Shown: in pieces, positions 40,218 to 50,547 of the stretch
Position numbering within the stretch: position 1 is the stretch's first letter
Layout of the letters: each line of letters opens with the position of its first letter
NCBI RefSeq assembly: GCF_027244095.1
Contig: NC_069670.1
Span: 17,813,320 to 17,877,319 of the forward strand
Source of the DNA: Hemicordylus capensis
Taxonomy: Eukaryota > Chordata > Lepidosauria > Squamata > Cordylidae
Length of the DNA stretch: 64,000 nt
Direction of reading: 5' to 3'
The notes under the pieces: generated by a model
Database searches by the model: none
Seen by the model: the letters and a program-made list of their open reading frames with translations, nothing else
What the model was told of the DNA's origin: nothing
Translations under genes and position numbers: made by a program

Positions 40218-40447
40218 TATTTTATTTATTTATTTTTACATTTATATCCCGCTCTTCCTCCAAGGAGCCCAGAGCGGTGTACTACATACTAGATTTTCTC
40301 TTTCACAACAACCCTGTGAAGTAGGTTAGGCTGAGAGAGAAGTGACTGGCCCAGAGTCACCCAGCTAGTTTCACGGCTGAATGGGGATTTGAATTCGGGT
40401 CTCCCCGGTTCCTAGTCCAGCACTCTAACCACTACACTGATCTTCCA
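40218..40447 (-). repeat. tRNA-derived SINE G, full length, nested in a LINE
   Basis: Reverse copy with TTTACATTTATATCCCGCTC, AACCCTGTGAAGTAGGTTAGG, GGGATTTGAATTCGGGTCTC (B box reversed) and CCAGCACTCTAACCACTACAC (A box reversed). Confidence 0.85.
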
Positions 40448-40869
40448 AATTGGGGTTATCTTTTTAACGAAAGGCGGTATATAAATGCAAAAATAAATAA
40501 AATAAATAAATACACCACGCTGGCTCTGACTGTTGGCATTCATATTTTCAAGGGGGTCACATCTACATTTCTTGGTCTCTGTGGCCCTGTGTGCGTGCAG
40601 CCTGAAATGTGTTTTGAACCTAGTATTATTATCCAGTCTAACTCCTCCTGCACGCCATCTTAAGAACCGAAGAGCTCTGGGGATTTCCCAGAATGCTCAA
40701 CTCTCTCTTTCCCCACCCCCTTTTTCTATTTTGTTCTTCGGGGGGGGGGACGAAGACCAGGGCCTCCACACACCCTGGGGAGCCCCCAAATAGTCTGTCC
40801 TGGGTGGTGTGCTTTGTGCCCTCAAGAGCCTACATCTTAAAAAATGATGCTTAACTTGCAGTGGGGTGT

Positions 40870-40940
40870 GTGTGTGTGCGCGCGGGCTCCAAAGGCCTTT
40901 AGGTCCAGGCTCCAAAATTTCCTAGGTGCACCTCTGGCTG
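40870..40940. repeat. MITE fragment related to 9728-9923
   Basis: CCAAAGGCCTTTAGGTCCAGG, CTCCAAAATTTCCTAGGTGC and ACCTCTG match, in reverse, the left end of the nested MITE at 9728. One end only. Confidence 0.65.
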
Positions 40941-42394
40941 GGTGCAGCTGTTTCCAAAGGAGTGTCAGTTCACCCAGACCACTCCTAGGAATCCAGGGTA
41001 GAGAAGGGATATGTGTGTGAAGCAGGCTCAGAAGTGAAGGCTAGCTCCGGGCTCTCCTGCCTGGGAGGGCTCTGTGAACTGAAGCTTGCTTCCGGTCTGT
41101 TCTTCCAAATGGAGAAGTTGCTCTACGAAGGAGTCAACACATCTGATGGAGTTTCGACACATCCCGAAGGGCTGTATTCCACCCTCTGGAGCAGATCTGG
41201 CCCAGGGCTCTGATTCAGCCAGTTCCAAAGCAAAAAGCAAATTCTGGCTTGGATCTAGCTGCCGCCACAAAACCAAAACTCAGACATGAAGTTCCTAACC
41301 GCAGAATTTAGCTGAGTCAGAGAAGCGCAACTTTCTTTGGAACCTCAGGAGGGTCAGCCGGAAAGTCCCACGTCACTCTCATCGCTCACATCGATGACCA
41401 AATGTAATCCTCCGCATCTGTCCCACAAATCCTGTTTCGGAAGCCAGTCACATCTTGGGGCACTGAGTTCTACCAGTGAATTGTGCAGCGTGTGGAGCAG
41501 AAGTGCCTGGAGTCTGTCTGTCCATGCGTGGGCGTGCCCGTGGGACCTTCTCGACCGGTGGGTGGGTGGGTGGGGGAGCAAAACATACAAAGTATTCAAA
41601 CAGAAATCAACAGGGAATATTGGCTGAATCCAAGGGGGGACAACTGCCCCACCTTGCCCCCACCCCCCGGATGCCCATGGGTCCATGTCTTCTTTCTCTT
41701 GGAGTCAGAATAACTTGCCACTCAGAGTGAGACGGCCACTTCTGCCATACACCAGAATTTAGGAGGAAAGGACGGTGTGCCGATGGTCACTGTGGAAAGG
41801 GGCCACACCCACTTTTGCTAGGGGCAGGGTCCTCCTGGGGCGGCAGCAGAGGCAAGGGACCGGTGGGGTAGGCTCAGTTTCCCATTCATTGCTTGATCAG
41901 CCACGCTGGCAGGGCCTGCTGGCAGGGTTCCCATATTCTGAATACCCGTCAGGGCCTAGAAGGACAATAGCGGGCAATGTTGGAGGAGGCAGCGGCAGGG
42001 AGGAGTTTCCCCCTCTCCGGTTACTACAATCCTAAGACTCCAGTTACTGCCATCATTGTCCCGAAGGATTGGTGCAACCAGATGAATTTGGGAGGGGGGG
42101 CACTACGCCACACCTCTCCCCTTCCCATCACATGGGGAAGAAGCTGAAACTGCTCCTCCGAAACCCGACCCACCCATTCTCACGGTGGGGACTTTGCTCC
42201 CGATGTCATGGCAGGCCTTTTTAGCGGGTGTCACCATGGGCTTCCACACAGCTTGGCTTTCCGCAGGGTCCGCAGAGACCCTGCATTCTGCCATAAGCCC
42301 CGTGCTGCGGAAGCATTCGGGGCTGGGGACACTTCAGAAATTAAAACCCCATGAAATTGTTCAGGTGAGATTTCGGAGCACATTTGATCACTGT
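40941..42394. other. Intergenic DNA, nothing recognised
   Basis: No exon, SINE or MITE is convincing. GGTG tetranucleotides near 41560 and short C or G runs are the only simple sequence. Confidence 0.5.
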
Positions 42395-42470
42395 CATATA
42401 CTGCTGTTCAGCAAAAGAAAGCTCTCAAAGCGGTTTCACAGAGCAAAAGGAATAAGAGGATGAAATTTGA
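42395..42470 (-). repeat. L2/CR1-like LINE tail fragment
   Basis: AAAGAAAGCTCTCAAAGCGG and TTTCACAGAGCAAAAGGAATAAG correspond to the first bases of a reversed LINE 3' end, as at 410-460. Confidence 0.5.
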
Positions 42471-42552
42471 TTTCTGCCCATTCAAATTGGTTGATTTTTT
42501 TGTGGGGGGGGGTGGAGAGTGATTTGGGGAACCTCTTACAATCTCATCTCCT

Positions 42553-42878
42553 GAGAGGAGAGCTGGTTTTGTGGTAGGAAGCAAGAACTGTCCCCTTTGC
42601 TAAGCAAGGGCCACCCTTGTTTACATTTGAATGGGAGACTACATGTGAGCACTACATGTTAGATATTCCCCTTAGGGGATGAGGCAGCTCTGGGAAGAGC
42701 TTTTGCGGGCTTGCAATCAGAAGGTTCCACTTCCCCTTCCTGGTCTGTTGGCATCTCCAGAGAGGGCTGAGAGAGACTCCTGCCTGCAGCCTTGGAGAAG
42801 CCACTGCCAGTCTGTGAAGACAATACTGAGCTAGATGGACCAAGGGTCAGACTCAGTATATGGCAGCTTCCTGTGTCC
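42553..42878 (+). repeat. 5S-tRNA composite SINE
   Basis: Plus-strand copy from GAGAGGAGAGCTGGTTTTGTG through CTAAGCAAGGGCCACCCTTG to ATATGGCAGCTTCCTGTG. Full length. Confidence 0.88.
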
Positions 42879-43925
42879 CATCTTTTCCGTGTGGCTTGTT
42901 TCAAAGACACTCCTGCAGAGCAAAACTCCATGCCAGCCAGCAAAGGCCCTGTGTGAGCCAGACGGGTCCCTTCTAGCCAGCCACACCTGGTTCTGTCTGT
43001 TCCCCACTCCCAAGCGAACCTGCCCCACACCATCCTCTGAGGCAGACGCACTTCCCAGAGGGGACAAGCCACTGTTGGGAGTTGCCCTCCGTTGCAGCCG
43101 CTGGGCTTGTCAGGCTGGAAGATGCAGGTTTTTATTTTTATGCTTTTATTTATTTTTAGCCTCTGAATGTGCCTCCTCGGCAGGGCACCTGCTGGCAGAC
43201 AAGGAAGGCACTTTGGCCCTGGTGCCAGGCCAGACTTGGGGTCGAAGAGCCAAACCCGGGAGGCCAGCGCAGCTGCAAAGCAACAGTGCCGTCTGGAGGC
43301 AGAACCCGAGAATCGTTTCAGATCCCTGACGGTAAGGAAAGCCGGCCTGCCGGGCTGTGTGGGTGATCCTTTCTGGAGAGCAAGGGGGACGACACCCGCT
43401 TTTTGCGCCTTTGGAGGAAGGGCGGGATATAAAATGTTTTTAAAAACCCAGAAAAGAAGTGGGAGGGGAGCTGTTCTTTGAAGGCGAGAGGAACCCCGTT
43501 TTTGAATTGCTGCTCTGTTGTATCCCTCCCACTCCCCGTCCCCTATTGTGTGCTTTTGGGTTTGTACGCTGCTTCAATCCACTTGGCAGAGATGGAGTGC
43601 GGTAAAAAATCCTTCAAATAAATAGAGAAATAAAGCATTTGTAACTGCAAAAAGGAAAGAAGGAAGGAAGGTAGGTTGGTTCTTGAAATAGTCAGAAATG
43701 ATGGGCGCAAAGAGCACCTCGTGATATCATATGGTAACCAGTGGATACGGAAACCTCTCGGCTCTTAGCCTGCGGCCAGCTCAGAAGAACTACAGGGTGA
43801 CATATAAGAGGATGTGGAAAGTACAAGAGGGATGCGATAGCAGGTCCCCCAGCATCCAGAAAAGAAAACTCTGCCAAAAGGAGATGCTGCGGGGAGGGTC
43901 CCAGAGTGTGGTCTAAAGACGCCCC
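42879..43925. other. Intergenic DNA, possible LINE tail
   Basis: 43540-43640 has TTGTACGCTGCTTCAATCC, AGTGCGGTAAAAAATCCTTC and AAATAAATAGAG, consistent with an eroded LINE 3' end. The rest is unassigned. Confidence 0.4.
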
Positions 43926-44155
43926 ATGCAGCCACCTTACTGCAGCGACGCAAGTCTGGGTGTGGCCAGTGCCTGGGTGGGAGACCCACGGATGCTACCT
44001 TTGGGGCCGAGATTCACTCCCTGGCAGCATCTCCCGGTAGCATTGAGAAGAGCCCTGCCTAAAGCCCTGCAGAGATGCCGCCGGTCAGGGTAGACTGCAC
44101 TGAGCTGAAGAGACCAATGGCCTGACTCCGTAGAAACCAGCTTCATGGCTTCCTA
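43926..44155 (+). repeat. Old 5S-tRNA composite SINE
   Basis: GTCTGGGTGTGGCCAGTGCC followed by TGGGTGGGAGACC lies closer to 5S rRNA (GGATGGGAGACC) than the young copies do. The tail is AGCTGAAGAGACCAATGGCC. The tRNA A box is lost. Confidence 0.65.
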
Positions 44156-44439
44156 GGAGACGGGTGACAGGCTGCAGAGGGTCTCTTGGATCTAGGGGGC
44201 TTTTGCTGGGGCTGGGAGTCTCAGCTGGGACATGCCTGCCCCGCCCTGGATCAGAATCTGTGTGGGTCCTCCTGAGAGTAGGATCTCCACCCGTCCGCCC
44301 TCTCCCCCACTCGTCACATCTGTCCGATCCCAAGGGCGCCCCTTTCTCCTCTTGCCTGAACACCTGATCGATCGGTTGCCATTCATGGTTATGGGGAGGA
44401 GTTCCAGCAGCCCCTAGAGAGAGTACTGGAGCGGGGGCA

Positions 44440-44512
44440 ACTTGTGTCAAGAGACCTGAGCTCGATGGACCAGGGGTCTGCCTCTGTATAGGGCAGCTTC
44501 CTATGTTCCTAG
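44440..44512 (+). repeat. Sauria-type SINE tail fragment
   Basis: GAGCTCGATGGACCAGGGGTC and GGGCAGCTTCCTATGTTCC only; 5'-truncated. Confidence 0.75.
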
Positions 44513-44524
44513 ATGGCGGGCGGG

Positions 44525-44605
44525 GGGGGGGATCCGTTTGGGCATTGTGAATGGGAATGATGGGAGTTGTAGTCCAACAGCACCTGGAGGTTGGAAACCC
44601 CTGGT
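44525..44605. repeat. Palindromic MITE arm
   Basis: GAATGATGGGAGTTGTAGTCC, AACAGCACCTGGAGGTTGG and AAACCCCTGG: one arm and one end of the palindromic hAT-like family. Confidence 0.65.
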
Positions 44606-45629
44606 CGAATGAATGACATCGTTTCGCAGCGGGACGTGCCAGGCCTTGCAGAACACACCCCAGAGAGAGTGACACGGTCCCCGCACGGTAGACGGTTTTT
44701 AAGGCACAAGAGCCGCTTCTCGGACCTGACCTTGTCCCTTCACAGGGAAATGAGGATTTTCTTCTTCTTCTGATGCGTGAAGTTTATTTTGGCTCCAGAC
44801 TAGGGGCCAAGTAAGAAGATTAACTGCTAATGCAGTGTTTTTTTTTGTTTTTGTTTTTTAAGAAAACCTGGGGAATTAGGCCCCATCTCTAGTCAGATCA
44901 ATTATTACTGCTGTTGCCTTTGGGTTGGTTCCAGGACTTGCCAGCCTGGGGAGGAAAGGGAAGCGATGGTGGGCGGGCGGCGTCTCGGTCTCCCATTCCC
45001 CAGTTCACAGGAAGTGCTGGAAATCGGATCACGGCAGCTCCTCACCTGTGTGCTGCTGCAGCGGTGCCCACCCCCTTCGACTGGAAATCCCCAGACGGAT
45101 GGGAAGGAGAGGAGAACCCCAGTTCCAGGCGAGGAGGACAAAGAGGCCGGCGGAGTCTAGACGTTCCAGGGGGACCTTGTGGGAGCGGCACGGCCAGGAG
45201 GCGCCCTTGCTGTCAGTCAGCATCAAGAAGTCCCCCCCCCCAGCTCTGTTTGCTTAAATCTCCCCCCCGCCCCGCAAAAGGCCACGCATGATTGGGCAAT
45301 TCAGGAGGGCCCCCACCCCCATAATCCCCGAGGAATGAGGGTGTGAGATACCAAAGGGGGGGGGCGAGGCAGTCGCCCAGGTCTTGCTTTCTGTTCTCTG
45401 TGCCTCCCAAGCCTTGTGACTGAAGCTTCCATCGATCGGCTCGCGCCTAGAAGACGGAGGGGTCACCTGGCCTTCCCAAAGGACGCCAAGGGGGCTGCCC
45501 CCCCACCGCCCGCCACTGTCAGCACTGCAAATACTTGCAAAACACGCCTTCAAGACCCTCGCAGGTGGTGCCACAAAGCTCCCCCCCTGGCCTGGCCCGC
45601 GAGCAGTCATGACTTCCTGCATCTCGCCA
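44606..45629. other. Intergenic DNA with one candidate regulatory block
   Basis: 44770-44930 is non-repetitive and AT-rich (GTGAAGTTTATTTTGGCTCC, AAGATTAACTGCTAATGCAG, CAGATCAATTATTACTGC). The remainder to 45629 is GC-rich and open on several frames without recognised domains. Confidence 0.35.
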
Positions 45630-45866
45630 GCGTGGTGTAGTGGTTAGAGTGCTGGACTAGGAACTGGGGAGACCCGAGTTCAAATCCCCCTTCAGCCATG
45701 AGACTTGCTGGGTGACTCTGGGCCAGTCACTTCTCTCTCAGCCTAACCTACTTCACAGGGTTGTTGTGAAAGAGAAACTCAAGGATGTAGTATACGGCTC
45801 CTTGGAGGACGAGCGGGATATAAATGTAAAAAAAAATTAATCATCATTATCATCATCATCATCATC
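45630..45866 (+). repeat. tRNA-derived SINE G, full length
   Basis: A box GCGTGGTGTAGTGGTTAGAG, B box CGAGTTCAAATCCCCC, body TGACTCTGGGCCAGTCACTTC, tail GAGCGGGATATAAATG and ATC trinucleotides. It gives the orientation for the reversed G copies. Confidence 0.88.
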
Positions 45867-46100
45867 TCCGACACAAGCAGCGGCCCTTGTCATTGGCCTG
45901 CTTTCAGGGGAAACACCCCCCCCCCAAATGGCTGCTCTCTCTCCAGCTGCCACTCAAAGGCTCACGGTCTGCAAGCGGTGCCTTTCTGACGGCAACATCT
46001 GCTCATGCATCAGCCAAGTGGGATTCCAAGGTTTCTCCCTTGGAAATCCCCAGCCCTCTCTGCCATTCAGTGTCTCTGTGTCGGTGTTGGGGTACCCTAT

Positions 46101-46197
46101 AACTTGGGTCCGCAGATGTTGTTGGGCTACTGCTCCCATCACCCCATCCATCGGGGGATGATGGGAGCTGTAGTCCAACAACGTCTGGGGACCCAAG
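46101..46197. mobile_element. Palindromic hAT-like MITE, both arms present
   Basis: CTTGGGTCCGCAGATGTTG and, 50 bp on, ACGTCTGGGGACCCAAG are the ends of two arms of about 39 bp that pair almost fully (GGGCTACTGCTCCCATCA with TGATGGGAGCTGTAGTCC). Confidence 0.78.
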
Positions 46198-46589
46198 GCG
46201 GGAATTCCCCACCCTCTGCCACCCGGGCAGATTCGCACTCGCAGCCCACAGACAGTCCATGACCGTGCGGCTTCCATGTCACTAGGCTCAGCTTGACCAC
46301 AGAGCAGGGATTCCAGCAGCCCCCTTTTCTTTTCAAGATCACCCACCAGAAGGGGCAGCCACTTCAGCCACGGCCTTTTCCATCTTCTCTATAATCCCAC
46401 GGGTGGCAGCTTTCGCAAGAGTTCGCAAGCAAGCTGCCGATCAGCGACAGGGACGGGAGGAGAAGCGGAGGCCCCGGCCAGCCGGCCGGCTGCAGATGGA
46501 GAATGGGCTGGGTGGGGCACAAAATGGGGCTGGGGGGGAGAGACGGGGAGAACTAAGGGGGCGGATGCTCTGTGCCAGGTCAGCTGGTT

Positions 46590-46915
46590 CTATTTATTGT
46601 TTGATTTCTAGACCGCTTTTCATTAAAACAACCCCAGTATAATTAAGACAATGCACAATGAAAATACAAAAAAAGTACAGATAGTAAATATAGATATAAA
46701 AAGAATCTATCTCGATTTAAAAGTTTAAAAACTGATGTCAAACAGTGACACAAAAAACACAAAGCAGCAGCAGTGAGAACTGCACCCTCCCAGAAAAGCC
46801 TGCGTGGAGAGCCATGTTTTCACTTGTTTCGTCAAAACTGTCATGGAGGCTGAGGAGCGGATGCCAGCCAGGAGAGCATTCCTTCCTTCCTGTGGTGTAT
46901 ATCCCCACAATGCAC
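46590..46915 (-). repeat. L2/CR1-like LINE, ORF2 C-terminal remnant and 3' UTR
   Basis: On the minus strand, residues MTVLTKQVKTWLSTQAFLGG resemble the ORF2 end [14 protein letters not shown] seen at 33230. The UTR then runs to a terminal AGCGGTCTAGAAATC. It stops where the SINE at 46917 begins. Confidence 0.65.
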
Positions 46916-46916
46916 T

Positions 46917-47241
46917 TAGGAACATTAGGAAGCGGCCTTAGACTGAGTCAGACCATCGGTCTGACTAGCTCAGTGTTGTCTACACAGACTGGCAGCAGCG
47001 GCTTCTCCAAGATTACAGGCAGGAGTCTCTCTCAGCCCTGTCTTGGAGATGCCGCCAGGGAGGGAGCTGGGAACCTTCTGTGTGCAGGTGCTTTTCCCAG
47101 AGAGGCCCCATCCCCTAAGCGGGGGGGGGGGTATATCTCACCGTGCTCACACATGTAGTCTCCCATCCCAGTGCAAACCAGGGTGGGCCCTGCTTAGCAA
47201 AGGGGACAGTCCAGGCTTGCCACCACCAGACCAGCTCTCCT
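46917..47241 (-). repeat. 5S-tRNA composite SINE
   Basis: Reverse copy from TAGGAACATTAGGAAGCGG to CCAGACCAGCTCTCCT with head GTAGTCTCCCATCCCAGTGC. Confidence 0.88.
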
Positions 47242-47908
47242 CTCACTTCCGCAGTTAACACCAAAGCACGCCTTGGATACCTGGTGCAAGCCACCCCGCA
47301 ATCTCTTTGGAGAGCTGCTCAATCCATCATCAGCCTGCATGTTAACTGGGCCTCCTTAGGGTCACTTGTGCACATGCCTCCCCCCCCCCGCCCTCCTGTC
47401 ATCATGCAGAGGAGAGATGCCTTCAGCCATGTGGTCCAGGGTGTCCCGTTGCATTTTGGCCGGGTTTCAGCAGTGTTCCCTAACACTAACACACACACAC
47501 ACACCACCCTGCCCCATCACCTCCCCTTCAGCTCCACTGGCTGAGCCTGCATCCAAAGGGTGACTCCGCAGAGTTTTGGCATAGCACCTTCCGACAACAC
47601 ACCTTAAATCCTGGGTCTAGACAAACCTCAATCCTGCTCGGAGCCTGAAGATTTCCTAGCCTACCTGTTAGAGGAATTACAGCTCACCCCTCTCTCTCTG
47701 CCAGTGGAATCCGACCAGAAGCAAAGACAGCCCTGCAGCGGAAGCGATAAAAACCACACTTCAGAAAGAGATGGAAAGCATAGAAGGTGGCAGGCCTCCA
47801 AAACGCGGGCCAATTTCCAATGGCCAAATGTCAAAATCCAGATCTTTTCAGTGTTTGGCTTGCAAGCCTGCTGGAGACCGAAAGAATCGTCTCTGCCCAT
47901 GAGCGACA

Positions 47909-48218
47909 TGGGAACAGAGGAAGCTGCCATATACTGAGTCAGACCATTGGTCCATCTAGCTCAGTGTTGTCTACACAGCCTGGCAGCGGCTTCTCCAAGG
48001 TTGCAGGCAGGAATCTCTCTCTCAGCCTTATCTGGAGATGCAGCCAGGGAGGGAACTTGGAACCTTCTGCACGCAAGCATGCAGGGGCTCTTCCCAGAGT
48101 CCCCTCAGGGGAATCTTACAGTGCTCACACATGTAGCCTCTCATCCAAATGCAAACCAGGGCAGAGCCTGCTTAGCAAGGGGGCAATTCATGCTTGCTAC
48201 CCCAAGACCCGCTCGCCT
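47909..48218 (-). repeat. 5S-tRNA composite SINE
   Basis: Reverse copy from ATGGGAACAGAGGAAGCTGCC to CCCAAGACCCGCTCGCCT. Full length, low divergence. Confidence 0.88.
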
Positions 48219-48259
48219 CTGAAACCTATGCTGACCATCCTTGGCACATCTAAGTAAAG

Positions 48260-48760
48260 TGTTTGGGAGTAGATTCAGGGCAGAAAGGAGGAAGTACTTT
48301 TTCACACAACACATCGCTAGTTTATGGAACTAACTGCCACAAGATGTGATGGCCAGTGTTCCCTCTAACAGGGATTCCCTGATGTTGTTGACTACAACTC
48401 CCATAATCCCTAGTGAAAGGCCATTGCAGTTGGGGGTGATGGGAGTTGTAGTCATTAACATCTGGGAAGTTCTGTTACAGGGAACAGTGGTGATGAGTAC
48501 TACCTTTAAAGTGGGACTGGACCATGGAGGACGAGGAAAGTCTATCTATGGCCGTTGGTCCCAAAAGCGACACAGAACCTCCATGTTCAGAGGCAATCTA
48601 CCTCTGAGTGCCAGCAGTTTAGGGCAAACCACCAGGAAGGGCTACTGACTTCAAGATCCGCTCCTAGGCTTCCTGTCGCAGCATTCGGTTGACCACTGTG
48701 CAAAACAAGATGGCGGTCTAGATGAAAACCTTGAGTCCAATCCAGCACAGCTCTTCTTAT
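48260..48760 (+). repeat. Interspersed repeat C, longest copy, split by a MITE
   Basis: Begins AAGTGTTTGGGAGTAGATTC. It encodes KYFFTQHIASLWN then LPQDVMA with a stop between, a decayed LINE-like ORF2 end. It is interrupted by a MITE at 48354-48489. It resumes GAGTACTACCTTTAAAGTGG and ends AATCCAGCACAGCTCTTCTT. Confidence 0.65.
48354..48489. mobile_element. Palindromic hAT-type MITE nested in repeat C
   Basis: Ends CAGTGTTCCCTCTAACAG and, reversed, CACTGTTCCCTGTAACAG. Flanks GTGATGGC and GTGATGAG match at 6 of 8. Its termini match the 15615 family while its interior is the GACTACAACTCCCAT palindrome. Confidence 0.78.
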
Positions 48761-48785
48761 GAAAGGGGATCTTGTTTAGCAAGAG

Positions 48786-48913
48786 GGTCTCCAGCTTGGG
48801 TCCCCAGATGTGGCTGGACTGCAATGCCCATCACCCGCAGCCACAATGGCCAGGTGCCAGGGGTAGGTGGGGGTTGTATTCCAACATCTGGGGGCCCAAG
48901 TTTGAGACCCCCT
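48786..48913. mobile_element. Palindromic hAT-like MITE
   Basis: TCTCCAGCTTGGGTCCCCAG and CTGGGGGCCCAAGTTTGAGAC are inverted ends around the CACCCGCAGCCACAATGGCC core. Confidence 0.75.
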
Positions 48914-48999
48914 GACCTGTGGGATCCACGGACTTCAAAGCACTGAGAGAGCCTAATTCAGTTCTCTCCTGATCTGTGGGGCAAAAACATCTGAGTTGT

Positions 49000-49919
49000 C
49001 AAAATTCAGAAGAGCTGGGACTGGAAACCCCATAACGTGTCTTACAACTATTTGCAGAGTTCTCTCTCTCTCTGTCAAGTATCGGCAACTATTCACAAAG
49101 CCAGTGGGAATAGGTGAGAAAAACCCATGCAGTTTACTGGTGCTGGAGCCCCGGAGTCTGAAAACGTCTTTAATAGTGACAATAAAAGGAGTTATTTGTT
49201 GACGCTAAAGAAGTATTCCTTTTAAAAAATAATAATAATAATAAATCCAGGCCAACTCTTGCATGCCTTGCAGTTTTTAATAATGTTTTGGGAGGGAATC
49301 AAGGTTAATTTTCCCTTCCCCGCCTTCCATCCAAGTTTCTGGGCTGAGATGTTTTGGAAGCCAACTCTTTTGGCGTGCTTTGGCCTTTTTTCCCTTTTTT
49401 TTCTTTTTGCTGTCAGATTCTAATTCCCCAAGGCAAGGGATTTATAAGGAAAAGGTGCTGACATAACCTTACCTACAGCGCTGCCTATTCTGTCATAATC
49501 ACGGGGAGCAAAAAAAAATGAGGATGCGGATAAGCGTGGTGTGAACGGGAGGCCAAAAGGAGGCAGGCGGAGGCGGCCGTGGGGCTCATGCTGTTGGCAA
49601 AAAAGAGGCAGCCAGACGTGCAAGACACGGAGTTTGGGGGCACAAGACCCCACCGCCTTGGACTTCGGGCCACGCTCCCTGCAGCTTTCCCAGCTGGAGG
49701 AGCTATGAAACCAGAGTTTCTCCCGTCACATTCAGACCATGGTTGGAAGAAACAAAAGCTTCCTGGATTGAGGGGGGGGGGTCTTCCCCACTGCTCCCAT
49801 TACAGGCAAGCAGAAGAGGAGTGGGCTGGCCTGATCCCATGACAGGCCTCGGGATGGAGTCCACTGTTGGGGCCTCTAGGCTGGCCAGTGGGTCAAATCC
49901 AACTGAGCCAGGCGGGACC
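49000..49919. other. Intergenic DNA, partly AT-rich and non-repetitive
   Basis: 49140-49520 has AGTGACAATAAAAGGAGTTA, CAGTTTTTAATAATGTTTTGG and CAGATTCTAATTCCCCAAGG without repeat signature; possibly regulatory. No exon is recognised. Confidence 0.35.
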
Positions 49920-50060
49920 AAAAGGGAAATAGCAGCCCTGTTGGATCTGGCCCTGAAGTAACCTCCTCTATGATTTGGCTTCACATCCCCTTTTAAAACC
50001 ATCTCAGACTGTGGGCACTACCACATCTTGCGGCAGGGAGTTCCGTAAGTGAACAATGGG
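49920..50060 (-). repeat. Interspersed repeat C fragment
   Basis: AGCAGCCCTGTTGGATCTGG, CCCCTTTTAAAACCATCTCAG and CACATCTTGCGGCAGGGAG in the reversed order of repeat C. Confidence 0.6.
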
Positions 50061-50182
50061 ATCCCCACAGGCCAACACAAACCCACACGCCTCTCTAATT
50101 CGGTGGCGTGGCAGCTGGCAATCCACCAAGATCCACACTGCTCATCACATGGCATGGGTCAGGGTGCTCCCGCAGATGGGGA

Positions 50183-50442
50183 ACAGCCAGTGTGGTGCCA
50201 TGGAGGGGACACTGGAGTCAGACCAGGGAGACGTGGATTCAAGTTGCAGTTCAGCCATCAAAAATGGCTGTTTAGCCATGAAACTCAAATAAAACAAATA
50301 TAAAAAGCTTGGCGGGTGACCTGCCACCATTCACTGTCTCAGCCTAACAAAGCTCAGAGGGTTGCTCTGTGGCAGATAAATCTTGTATTCCACCCTGAGC
50401 TCTTTAGTGGAAGGGTGGGATAAAACTCTGATAAATATGCAG
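50183..50442 (+). repeat. Old tRNA-derived SINE G
   Basis: CCAGTGTGGTGCCATGGAGG, ACGTGGATTCAAGTTGCAG (B box region), GGCGGGTGACCTGCC, CACTGTCTCAGCCTAACAAAG and GGGTGGGATAAAACTCTG follow the order of 45630-45866 but are much diverged. Confidence 0.6.
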
Positions 50443-50445
50443 GGC

Positions 50446-50461
50446 AGAGAGAGAGAGAAAG

Positions 50462-50544
<83 letters not shown>

Positions 50545-50547
50545 AAC
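50446..50547. repeat. Pure purine (AAAG)n microsatellite
   Basis: About 100 bp of GA then AAAG units with almost no interruptions, following the A-poor tail of the SINE at 50183-50442. Long open frames over it are artefacts of the repeat. Confidence 0.95.

Larger units (their letters stand above)
39690..40515 (+). repeat. L2/CR1-like LINE 3' part with two nested insertions
   Basis: LINE ORF2-like residues HSWAQFKALVIAF run up to 39743 and KALSCLGYLKDWILND resumes at about 39875. The family pattern here is IQFK.L...YKAL.GL.P.YL. A MITE (39744-39866) separates them. The 3' UTR is then broken by SINE G (40218-40447) and ends with AAAGGCGGTATATAAATGC and an AAATA tail. Confidence 0.75.
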
